The position numbers and the translations under genes were made by a program. A stretch of 64,000 bases of DNA, from NCBI RefSeq assembly GCF_050947875.1, contig NC_134574.1, positions 150,889,434 through 150,953,433 on the forward strand, given 5' to 3'. The DNA comes from Dermacentor variabilis (Eukaryota; Arthropoda; Arachnida; Ixodida; Ixodidae). Below the pieces are notes generated by a model. That model did not search any database. It worked only from the letters and a program-made list of their open reading frames with translations, and was not told the origin of the DNA. This document shows, piece by piece, positions 49,667-60,085 of this stretch; position 1 is the first letter of the stretch, and each line of letters opens with the position of its first letter.

Positions 49667-52600
49667 GGCCTTGTTTTCCGTGCTGTGCACGTGTGGCCAT
49701 CAATTACGAACTGGCCCAAGCCCTTGTCAGCATTATTAAACAAGGGATTCAGTTAAGTTGATTCTAATACTGCATATCAAGTGACTGACATGTTATTCGT
49801 TTTATTTATTTATTATGGACGGGCGGTGCTTGGCAAGCGTTAAACCGCAATATTTTTTTTATTGCACTTAAGTGGCGGGTGTCATAGATTGCCAGGGATG
49901 TTTCATGAATATAGCCAGGGCAGGCTTGGAAAAAATCGGAGAACTTTAATATGACCACAACGGTATGCTGTCTTGTTTTATGTCATACGATGTTTTCAGA
50001 GAATCTCTTTTAAATAAATTTTTAAAACGTTTCAATTCATCAAAAGTTGAGGCAAATTGGTCCCATTTATCGGCAAAAAAATGAAAGTCAAACATACTGG
50101 ATTTGCATTTCTTATTCAATTTGTTTATTTTTTGCCTTAACTGAGAGTCCTGAACCTCAGAACCCTGGAAAAATTTCTCGCCTTTGAAAGCACCCTAAAT
50201 AATTTACTGTGATAGCATTCATTCGAACTATAGTTTCGATTTTGTTTCCGAGGAAGTGCACATCTATCGTGCAATGACAGAAAGTGCTCGCGTGGTATTT
50301 CGGGTGCTCATGTGGTATACGTAACTTGAAGACGTGTTAGCATTCCCAAGAGGCCTCATTACCTTTAAGAATCTATGTGACCATATCAGTACGATCAATC
50401 CAACTGCTTTCTGTTGAAGTTATGGCCACTGACAAATTTATTCAGGAGTATGACAAAGACATTTAAATGGGTATTAAGGAAAATAAGTTACAATCATTGG
50501 CATGAGAATGTGAATACTCCAATCACTCTTCTTGGCATATCCCTCTGCGCGGGCATATTTATTTACCAGCCAAAATATGCAGGGACAGTCCAACTCGATA
50601 ACCTTGCTTCAGCAATTGATATAGAGATCATCTGGGATAAGTACAATGATGTGTCTGACATAAACTTGTCTCAAAAGCAACGTACTGTTGCTGTAGCACC
50701 AGCAGCACTTGTGACTGAAATAGTTCCTAATTACTTTAAATAAAACATTGCATAGTAGTACTGATTCCTATTCACAGGCAGCCGTTATTCATATTTAACC
50801 GCATTGAGTATTCTATCAAATGGCTTGAATAAGCATATGAAGCTGCTTAATGAATGTGCAAGGAATACACAAGTGTTATTTTTGCCTCACATTGTTGCAT
50901 CTACTTATTTGCAGCATACACTTACAGCATCTTTGGAACCTATGACACGAAGGTCAAGGCCGGCCTGGCGGCCTTGCTTGCCAAGGGGAAGTAGTGCGTA
51001 AATCTGTACATAGCCTCTTTCGATCATAGCGTAAGACCTGCATTTTAAGAAAATTAATATATCACGCAATAAAAAGAGTTAATTAAATGCTGGTGCACTT
51101 GTTTTATTTGTTGCATTGAATGATTCTGCAGTAGTGGAATGTTTTTTTCTGTTTACGCAACATATGAGGGTGCAGCTGGTTCGGGAGCATTATTAAGCTA
51201 TCGACTATAATGCATAAGTGCAGTTGAGAATAAACACGCGAACATACATAATATTCATTCAAAAATTTTTTTGCGCCATGTCTAAACAGAAATATAAGCT
51301 AACTTGTAGATGGCAGATAGCAAGCATGATTTTTATCGACTAGTCTGAAAAATGTACAGACAGTCTATATAGCCAGACTTTTTATACACTAGTTTATAAG
51401 TAGTGTGTGGCCATAAGTCTATTGACTGTCTATAGACTAGCTTAAAGAAACGTCTATAGACAGTCTATAGACTTCATAGACAAATATCTATAGACTGTCT
51501 ATAAACTTTCTATAAAATTTTTGTAAGGGCTAGACGTCAGCTCAACCGCCCTACCCCGCCATGTTATCCTGCAACTTGTACCATTGCCGACTTACGTAAA
51601 ATGATTGCGCGCGACTTGCTGTCCCAGCACGCTCATTAGCCCTAGCGCATTCTATTTTCGTACCGCGATAGGTTTTACTTTAACAATTGTCCTTTGGCTC
51701 AAGCTACATTTGGTAGACATTGCTCTCGCAGTGTCGTGTGTCATCTTAGCGCTTCTATTGTGGAGGTATCGCCAACAATGCGCAAATACCAATATCACAT
51801 ACAGTGTTACATACTCAGCTGCCAATTAATATATTAGCAACACGCAGTGACCCATTTTGGCGGTCAACCTGCTAGAGACATTCCGGATTGTGCGTAAATT
51901 ATGCTAAAAATGCTAATGACTCTAAAATCGTTAATATCAAGCTTTGCGCATGAAAAGAAACACCTGGTATATTACCGCCTCGACGCACTTAACATTCACC
52001 ATAGTCGTAGCCGTCCACCAATAAGTTCTGGCCGCGATCATGGGAGGCGGTGGGTGCTTGTTTCGTATTCTAGCTCACTGCCGATGGGCATTAGTGGCCC
52101 GAGTTGGCTCAGCTGTCAGGACACACTGGCCAATGAGGGCACGCGTTACATTTCCAGTCCGTCAGGGGGGGACCACATCGAAGGTGTCGATGTTGTCGAT
52201 AACCCCAAATGAAACCTGAGTCTGAATTGTACGTATAGTTCGGCTTTACCACGTCGGCTATACAGTAGTGGCAACCTCGGTTCCCAGTATGGTTTGCTGA
52301 CTTTCATGCGGTGCTCGATACCGTTGTTCGAACAACACAGGTAGAGGATGGTATGAGAGTGGGGCACTCTATACCGGCCCTCCCGGGCATTCCACAACGC
52401 AGGCCCATTCTGGGAATATAATCAAATTACGGCACAATCTCGACACCCCGCTTTCCTCGAGAACTGGCAGAGCCGCCGTTTAACTTTTACTGTCCTGTGT
52501 TTTTGTTCTAGTCATCTTTAGGTATGGATATGACTGGCGAGGTTTATGCGATAGGACTCTTTGTTTATGACGGGTGTGTGATGACATTAGAGAATGACTT

Positions 52601-53955
52601 GTGAGGGCTAATCTAATGGTGATTGCTGGTTACCTGATTTGAAAAATGGATCCCAATCTTTCCGATGTTCCATTCAGTCGGGAGAGATAGCTTGTCGAAT
52701 GACTGTTGGAACAGCTTCGGCAAAATAATTGATGGATGCGCAATTATTGTGGCTTTAAAAAAACTTTGTTAATTCCGTCGCAGCCGAGTTAATAGGTACA
52801 TTTTGTTAGTAACATATTTACCACAGACTGAACGACTCATTATAGGAGGCATAATGGCGTATTCGCACTATGAAAATTCTGGCAGTGAAGCACTTCGGTT
52901 GTCTGAAATTTTGCGCGAACAACACGATCTTAAGTACGGATCCGCTTCTTTCGCGAGAGATGGCACTGTAAGAACAGTCTATCAGGGTTGTCGTTCTCAT
53001 TATCTACAGAGCGCCAGAATTTTGGCGGATCAGTTCTCAGCATACGTGGTATGGTATTTGGAGATAATTTCATATCTTAAGCAAGGCCATGTAATTTTAG
53101 AAACCTCTTTATACGACACCCTGCTTATGTCAGTAGGACATACCCAGGCTAATCATAAAGCCACCTTTATGTGTTTGCTTCACGCTTAGTATTAACAATT
53201 TACCATGGTGTATGGCGAATTAAAATTATTCGGTGCTCTTGGATGTATTTGTTGGCTAATTCAGCGACTTGAGCCACACACGTACTCCATTTAGATTGAA
53301 CACTGAGTTCATCGGAGTGGTAAAATATATCTTTGAGTGTGCCGAACTCACGGCTGATTGCCTCAAAGTTTGCGTACTTGTAGTGTCCAAACAACATTTT
53401 TGGCAGTTTTAGGACGCGCGAGGTTAAAATGTAACGTTAGAAATAAAGGCATCTTGAGGTGTTAGCAGCAGATCAATTATTTTTGACCTGGTTGAAGTTT
53501 TCTATTAGGATGCCGGAATAGCTCAGTGTAAGAAAATGCGGAACACAAGTCTAAAAAGATATTACGCTAGTGTATTAAAGAGGTATGATAGTGGTCATTC
53601 AGAAGACCAGGCTATGTTGGGGATTTAAGTTTTAATTTTAGGTTCTATCTAGCATGACACCCAAATACTTGCAGTCATCGCTAATTTGGACCGAATACTG
53701 TGACAAACAAATGAAAGGAACCGGAAATAATGACCTAATAATGCGATGTAAGGACAATGAAGTTAGTTTTAGCTGGAATAAATTCTGATGGGAATAATTT
53801 ACACCAGTGTAGTATGTTGAGGAGCTCCTCACTAATTTATATACTAGGTCATTCGTGCTTTTATCAAAGTTATATGTTCTAGTATCGTCAGCATACAGCA
53901 GGCAATAACGGTGCGTGATGAATTCAGGTAGATGGTTAATATAACTTAAAGAAAT
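49667..53955. repeat. Array unit U9, truncated (4,289 bp)
   Basis: It ends at about 53,955, a few bases past the start of the LINE YADD block. Module A and its signal-peptide-like frame are therefore absent. A 10-bp deletion lies near 52,606. Confidence 0.95.
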
Positions 53956-55585
53956 CACCGCTCGAGCACTCCGTACAGATGGTTAATGAACAAAGCTGAA
54001 ATGTTCGCCCCCGGTGCTTATCACTGGGTTAACCCCGACGGTTCATGAAAGGACGGCTTATTAGGCTGCCTGATCCTGGGTACGCTGTTGCCGCTTGCAT
54101 GTCAGTTGCACGGGCCTGTTTTTGTGCCCGCGCTGAAGCATCGGCTCGGCGTAGACGAGCTCGTTCGCAGTTCAGCCCACGGTGCTCATCGAAAGCTGTC
54201 TGCTCCTTAGGATTATGTATGACGCATGGCCTGCCCATTTACGAACCGGAAAGAAACTGCTGCGCGCGCGCTCCTCGGCGATGGAGAGCAACGACGTCAT
54301 TACTGGAGCAGCCAATCGCGCACCTCTTTTTCTATATTTTTTGCGCGCATGCCCACGGGGTTGCGCTGAACTTTTCGGCGTACAGGCGACAGACGGGCGG
54401 GTAGACGCATGTGTCGGTTAGCCATATGCAGCAGCCCTGTAAAACTAGGGAGAGCCCAAAATGGGCCTTTTCGCCACCTCTATACTACTCGTTTTTTCTT
54501 TCTTTTCTTTTGCTTTGAGGAAGTACCGGAAACGCTGACGACTTAGTTTCTATTATGTAGATAACTGCGGATTACTAGCACGGCAGGGCCGGATATTCGG
54601 GAAAAGTTTGACTACGAGCGTTAGGGCATGGGTTGGTGTTAATATCCCCAGAGCACAGGAGTAGGAGAAGCACCGAAAAACACTCGCATAGATAAACCGT
54701 GGGCATGGGAGAAACAGAAGGCAACGATGCTCAGTTTTACTGGTATGCAAGGAATGTTTGTTAAACAGAAAGACTCCCTCCGGACGTTCGTGGTTGGCGG
54801 ACGCATCTCCTTCACACATCGCCAGTTTTCACTCCTAGCACCGTGGTCCCTGCATTTTTTGTAACGTGATTGCCATCACTGGCTTGCTCTCTTAGCTTGG
54901 ACTATGAGAATGTCAAACACCTTAGCCCTCGGACTGGTTTCTGGCCATTTTCGCCGAGTTAACATCTCTTCTGTCTGGGTCCCTCAGCGAAGCATTGCAG
55001 GCGAGTTGCCGTGGAGGCGACAAGGCCTCGGAGGCCGCGTTTGCCTCCGACGTCTGCTTACTGTAGTCCGGGTGGGCCCGCGTGTCTTCAGCGTTCATCC
55101 CTCTCACCTTCAACGTAGTGTGACCTTCTTCAACGCTCGCCTCCCTGGTATTCGTGCCTGATTCTGAAGGTTGGACCGATGTGAGTCGGCCGTTGAACAC
55201 GCTGTTTAAGAAGCCTGCAGCCACCACTAGCTTCGATCCCGGCTTCATGGCCACTAGGTCATCTTGCGACCGCAAGTACACTTGCTGCTGACCACCCGGC
55301 GACCTAACCAACTCATGTCGGTGCTGCACGTTGCCACTTTCTTCACCGAAAGCGAATACAGAGGAACGCTAGTCGAAGTACAGGAACACAAAGATATTGA
55401 GTCTTTGTATCCACGCGGAACTCTGCAGCCGAAAAATTGACCCAGTTCTCAACTCTCACCATTCAAGCCACCTTCCGCGAAGTCTTCATCTATATGGCCC
55501 CCCAGACAATTCCTGCCGACGAATTGTACAGGGAGTCAAGGCGCGCATGACATAAGCAGAATTATTAGCCAACCTGGAATCCCCG
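53956..55585. other. Right flank of the array, unassigned
   Basis: Array homology ends within TATAACTTAAA. Eleven bases, AGATGGTTAAT, occur just inside the array (about 53,931) and again about 45 bp further on (about 53,978), possibly a scar of the edge-forming event. The rest is GC-richer DNA with no recognised gene, apart from the minus-strand open frame listed separately. Confidence 0.5.
54922..55365 (-). other. Long minus-strand open frame, unknown
   Basis: 148 codons are open on the minus strand between a TAG near 55,366 and the stop at 54,922. There is no ATG near the 5' end (first GTG at 55,329, internal ATG near 55,247). The translation is hydrophilic with DDLVAMKPGSKLVVAAGF as its most protein-like stretch. 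No family is recognised. It could be a decayed transposon or host exon, or chance in GC-rich DNA. Confidence 0.3.
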
Positions 55586-55600
55586 GGCTTCACGATATTG

Positions 55601-55830
55601 AGAATGACAATGACAATGATGTTTATTTGCATCAGTACATGACGCCAGGGGCATGCAGAAAAAGCTCCCACATGGACAGCTTGACGAAGCCGCAGGCCCC
55701 CGCATTCTCGTTTACGCGGCGTTAGCAAACACAAAGGCAGTACATCATTGTTTACAAATGCCATTTACACAAAATTGAGCATCGCGAACCATGCGAAGCA
55801 AATGAAGAAAAAAAAGATGCGCTCTAACTG
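55601..55830 (-). mobile_element. Possible retroelement 3' end on minus strand
   Basis: On the minus strand the segment ends in GCAAATAAACATCATTG followed by repeats of TGTCAT (plus-strand 55,601-55,630). An AATAAA followed by a short hexamer tail is a plausible LINE 3' terminus. The body to the right has no coding relic I can identify, so the upstream limit is a guess. Confidence 0.35.
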
Positions 55831-56099
55831 GGCATAGTAAAAAACATCTCTAACCAATAAGGATAAAAAGCAATGATAGGCACAACGGTATCGCAACTTC
55901 TCAAAAAACACGAGGGTGAGAAAGATATAATCAAAACACAAGCTGTAACAATATCATTTCTCATAAAAACTAAACGAACAAAACACCAAGATTATAAGCT
56001 ATACAATGGAACTAGTGAGTTTCGATAAGGAAATATTTCCGAAAGCCAGGCAAACAATCTAGTGCAGGCTGAAATAACTACACAGAGCTTTAAAAGAGG

Positions 56100-57030
56100 T
56101 ATTTTCCAATTCATTGGTTTCATTGTGTAATTTATTCAGCAACCTCAGCAGGTTGTTACGAATAGTTTGTTGTCCGTATGTCGTTCTAACGGTTTCTACT
56201 TTCCAAAACTCTCTGGTCCTTGTCGTATGTGTTGTAATGTTGACTTTTGTAATATTGTCCGCCCGGACGCCGAGAAAGACGGAAACAGCTCTAGTAACTT
56301 TTCATGGCAATATAATACCATACACCGTGCTCTATTAGAGGGCAACATACTGAAGTAAATCGATCTCTCCCCGGCACAACAATGCGCGATCTGCCTTAAA
56401 CTAGGGCACAGGGCTGGCGTTTGCACCACGATACACCATCTTCGCTACCCGACCTGCGCTGTCGCTGTGCCGGTGCGCAATGCCTCTCACCCTTGTGCCC
56501 CGAACTGCGCCAACTGCAATGGCGCTTACCCTATTTGAGATCCAGCCCGCCCAACTTTACAGGCAGCAAAGAAAGCTGCTTATCAACCTACCCGACTCCG
56601 CCGTGCACCAGGCCCACCACCACCATTGTTTTCACCGGCCGTGACCGGTTCCAGATCGAACACTCCTCAGCGTCGTTCACCCAGCCGCTCTAGGAGCGGG
56701 ACTCCCGACTCTCCTCGGCGACGATCCAAATCCCTAACCAAGAGAAGGCACAAGCCGCGCAGCAAGGGGCGACTTCAACCCTCCAGTGCCAACCCGCCAA
56801 GAAGTGAAGGTCCGAGGCTGCTGTCGGAGACCACGGCGCCACCGCCTCGCGTAAGTTCATCGGCCGCTTCAACCACCTCTATTCCCTCCCCTGTGTATTC
56901 ATACCTAGCTACTCTATATATTAACACACCAACATCATCGTTTTCGTCTAACCCTACCTCTGTAACGCCGATTTCACAGCCAGCCCCCATGGAGATACCG
57001 GAGCCTACTGTCGCTGATCGTGTCTAGTTT
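56100..57030 (+). pseudogene. Degenerate LINE ORF1 with zinc knuckle
   Basis: A plus-strand relic with shifting frames. At 56,383-56,424 the translation is CAICLKLGHRAGVC, a C-x2-C-x4-H-x4-C knuckle. Another cysteine cluster (CAPNCANCNG) follows about 90 nt on. About 56,641-57,027 encodes an Arg/Ser-rich then Pro/Ser-rich tail. This is the usual C-terminal half of Gag-like ORF1 proteins in tick and other arthropod I/jockey-type elements. The N-terminal half is not recognisable. Stops and frame shifts make it non-functional. Confidence 0.65.
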
Positions 57031-57289
57031 TGCGACCCGCGTCGCCCGGCTAGAGCGGCGCCTTCACAGTCTCAACACATTACGCGAGCAGTAGATTGTG
57101 CCTCCTGCCTCTACGAAGGATCGCCTTACATGCCTTGAACTCGCATTTGCCAAATTGATGGACACTGTAGCCGAACTCGCAGCACACCGACCGAAACGGG
57201 CGCCCCACCTTCCTTCAGCGGGACACAGTTCAACTTCATCCCGTCAGGTTAGCGTAAGTCGCAGTCTTGACGAAACGTAACGTGCAGCT

Positions 57290-59035
57290 GCCTAGCATAC
57301 CAAGCGCCGGTTCGGAACTGACGGTGTGGCGGTGGAATTTCCGAAGATTCAGAAAGAGATGTTCCAGCCCCACAGTATCTCCAAGCATTCATTTCTCCAC
57401 AGGAAGTAATATTTCTTCAAAAACCATGGATGCCTTCCTTGTCTTCCTCGATATGTATTATATGCTGCACTTAAAGATCCCATTCAGGACCACCTCTTGG
57501 CTACGCTAGTCAGGCGGGTACATGGGGTGGTCGACTTTACCTTGAATATAACCAAGACATTTCAGATGTCCTGCTTGACCTTCTTTCCAACAGCACCTGC
57601 AAGCGTAAAAGATGACCTCCCAGCCTGTATAATGTCTATAGCCTACCCCAGCAACGTCATGCACGTTTCGACACATCGTTTGAAGCAGCATGGTGTAAGA
57701 GTAGAGCTACATTTATTCCAGGAAATTTGAACGCCCCTCTTACTACTTGGGGATATTCTCATGACATACCCAAAGGCCGTAAGCTCCACACTTTGATCCA
57801 GCAGCATAATCTCTCTACTTACTGATCCATCGGCATCAACTCACGTTGCCAAAATTGTTTCTCGGGACAAATGCCCAGATCTTACCCTTTATCATAGCCA
57901 CCGGTTCTGCACCTGGCACAACATTGACGAGCACTCAGGTAGTGACCACTCAATCATTGCTAACCGAGCTAAACAGAAGAGTTTGTGGGGGAGGCACGCC
58001 AGACCCGACTAACGAACTGGTCTTCCTTGCGCGCATCCTCTTGAACCACTTCCACACGCGACATGCACACCGATTAGCTGCAGACACTGGAAACCTGGCT
58101 TGATCTTCACAAGGGCACCCTCATCACAGCGCCGGATCCACCAGACATAGATAGATGCCCGCCTTGTCCACTGATGGGAAGCGCGCCGTAGTTTACCAAC
58201 CAGTGGCACTGCCAGCGTCATAAGAAGCTGAGGCAGCGTATCGCACAGCTCTCTGCTGAAGCAATCTGTTCCGCTGAAAGCCTTACCAGTTAAAAGTGGC
58301 ACCTAGTTCGGGATAAACTACATGGCAGTCTCAGTACTGCGCGTACATGGTCTCTTCTTCGCCATATAAGAGAGCCCGGCCAAGGAAAACCATAGAAATT
58401 CAGAAGCATTAGAAATCTTCTCCACACAACTAAGATTACGGACTCAGAATGCTTTGCACAGTTACGACAGTGTTATCTGCCACCACCAGACGCACCCCAT
58501 TACACGGATTATAGGCGTCTTCCCAACACACTGGCTTGCGCACTCCCGACACCGATTATGGTCATCGTGGTGGCACGTCTACACAGGACATAATGCTCCA
58601 TCTGAAACAGGATGTCATAGATTCAGGGAGTTCTGCACAATACCGTGTCTTCAAGGCGGCGTTCGATAACCTAGCTCACGATTTGATTCTCGAACAGTTA
58701 GCAGTTACTCAATGAGGCGCGAAGGTATATAACCATATCCGAAAGGTTCTTCGTGACTGATGCGTAAGCTTTGTCATTCTCGATCTCCCCTCCCCTACTG
58801 AACCGGTATCAAGCCGCGGCACTCCGCCAGGGTGCGTGGTAGCTCTGCTCCTATTGAAGCTTGCCGTGTGAGGTCTGCCTCGCCTCCTCGATCAGATCTC
58901 GGATGTCCATGCTTTACTACGCAGACTATATCGTCGTCTGGGTAACGACAGGCTCCCTCGGACACATTAAATCCCAGTTGCAGGAAGCAGCTGCCACTAT
59001 CGAGCAATAGAACCGGCCGGGAGGTTTCACATTTT
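57290..59035 (+). pseudogene. Degenerate LINE ORF2 (endonuclease and RT)
   Basis: Relic blocks appear in the correct order in different frames: VWRWNFRRFRKR (endonuclease start, near 57,322), GNLNAPLTTWGYSHD (57,721-57,770), HSGSDHSII (57,931-57,957), FKAAFDNLAHDLILEQL (RT motif A region, 58,650-58,700), RGTPPGCVV (58,811 on), and YADY (58,918-58,929) in place of the catalytic YADD. Multiple stops, frame shifts and the altered catalytic motif show long decay. It follows the ORF1 relic on the same strand and is cut at about 59,036 by a Ruka-like element. Different from, and much older than, the I-type LINE at 22-28 kb. Confidence 0.75.
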
Positions 59036-59575
59036 AACGCGATAGTGCTAAGTGTCCCGTGCCGTAAGAAAGTGGTGCTGACGTTCCGCTCCCGGCGCCC
59101 ACCATGGCTACGCGGAAAATAATTCCGAACCACAACGACGTAGGCCCTCTGCTTCGACCTAAGGCTTTGCTGAACTAATTGAATTCCTCAAAGCAAAAGG
59201 AGCCAGAAAAATGGTAAATTATGACCTAAACAAAGCCTACATTCATGGTAGCGTCAGATTGTAATTTGAATGTACGAGAAAACTAATTCAGTTGCCTGCA
59301 AACTCAAACACACAAACCCCTATTTCAGCGTTTCTACAGTTACTGAGTGGCGCCACCCGGTCGGTTCCTTGCAACACCATCAAGATGGCGCTTCCCTGCG
59401 CGCATCAAGAATAAAAAAAGAACTAAAGCTCGCTTTCGTGCATAGCGTTTGCCGCCAGCGTTTCCAGATAAACGTTACGATTACATAAGCTGCAGCTGCC
59501 GGCAAGCATGAGAAGCAGTCAGGGATCTTTGAATGCTATCGCATTCCACTCTTAAAGGCGAAGTGTAAGCGTGCT
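59036..59575. mobile_element. Second Ruka-like composite element, diverged
   Basis: It begins with TTAACGCGATAGTGCTAAG, matching the hairpin end at 3,713-3,730, and the next 60 bp align with the first element. It ends with GAATGC-TATC-GCATTC followed by ACTCTTAAAGGCGAAG, matching the other end (5,113-5,145). The interior differs from the first copy and no tRNA-like head is evident, so it may be a distinct subfamily or two nested fragments. Confidence 0.5.
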
Positions 59576-59584
59576 CTAAATTTT

Positions 59585-60085
59585 CAAAAGAGTGGAGGGA
59601 AGGTAGCGTCCTATATTCCGCATGTTACATTGCTCCGCCATCATACAACTGCGACCTTTTTCGTACACATCCCAACTTTCTGAGGTAAGCCCAACTCGGC
59701 AACACTGCCCCCACCTCATCCTTCCCTTACTTGCCAACAGGCTGTATGCTGGCGACAACTAGAGACGAATACATTTACAGACACACCTTTTCTACTCCTA
59801 CCTCCACCCCTCCCGTGGTCCAGCTGAATTCCCGCACTGCCCCAACCGCCACACATTACTGGATATGCTCTGGATTTGCCAAAACATTCCCAACGTCCCT
59901 ACCATTCCTCCTGGGAGGAACGGCTGACTGATACAATGGCGACTGGCTAGCAATGGAGGGTGGACCGCGCCCAGGATGTGGCTGCTACCTATGGGGCCCG
60001 GGCTAAGGGCTCCACCTTCAATGCACCACTGGTCTCCACGACCTTGCAATAAAGTGTATTCAGTCAATGTTGTCCTGGTGCCGCC
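59585..60085 (+). pseudogene. LINE 3' end relic, probably of the same degenerate element
   Basis: Plus-strand sequence with a broken C-terminal region (RTAPTATHYWICSG resembling the end of a LINE zinc-binding motif) and then AATAAA at 60,048-60,053 within CAATAAAGTGTATTCAGTC, a typical LINE 3' UTR end. Orientation and position fit the missing end of the ORF2 relic that stops at 59,035, with the Ruka-like element inserted between. Inference. Confidence 0.5.

Larger units (their letters stand above)
5947..53955. repeat. Head-to-tail array of a 5.2-kb unit (macrosatellite), nine units
   Basis: The same sequence recurs in the same orientation with a period of 5,189-5,201 bp wherever units are complete. 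Phase 1 is set here at the GGCCTTGTTTTCCG motif: 5,947; 11,148; 16,348; 28,887; 34,076; 39,274; 44,473; 49,667. Complete units differ by scattered substitutions and small indels, which I judge by eye to be about 1-2 percent. Six units are full length, two (U3, U4) are deleted, and U9 stops at 53,955. A LINE occupies U4. Nothing suggests rDNA or histone genes. Homogenisation by unequal exchange or gene conversion is inferred from variant sharing between neighbours. Confidence 0.95.

Noticed and set aside
5947..53955. CRISPR array or prokaryotic operon interpretation of the repeats
   Set aside because: The repeat unit is 5.2 kb with no short spaced repeats, and the surrounding elements are eukaryotic LINEs and SINEs.
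5947..53955. rDNA, histone or tRNA gene cluster as identity of the tandem unit
   Set aside because: No rRNA-like, histone or tRNA sequence is recognisable within a unit.
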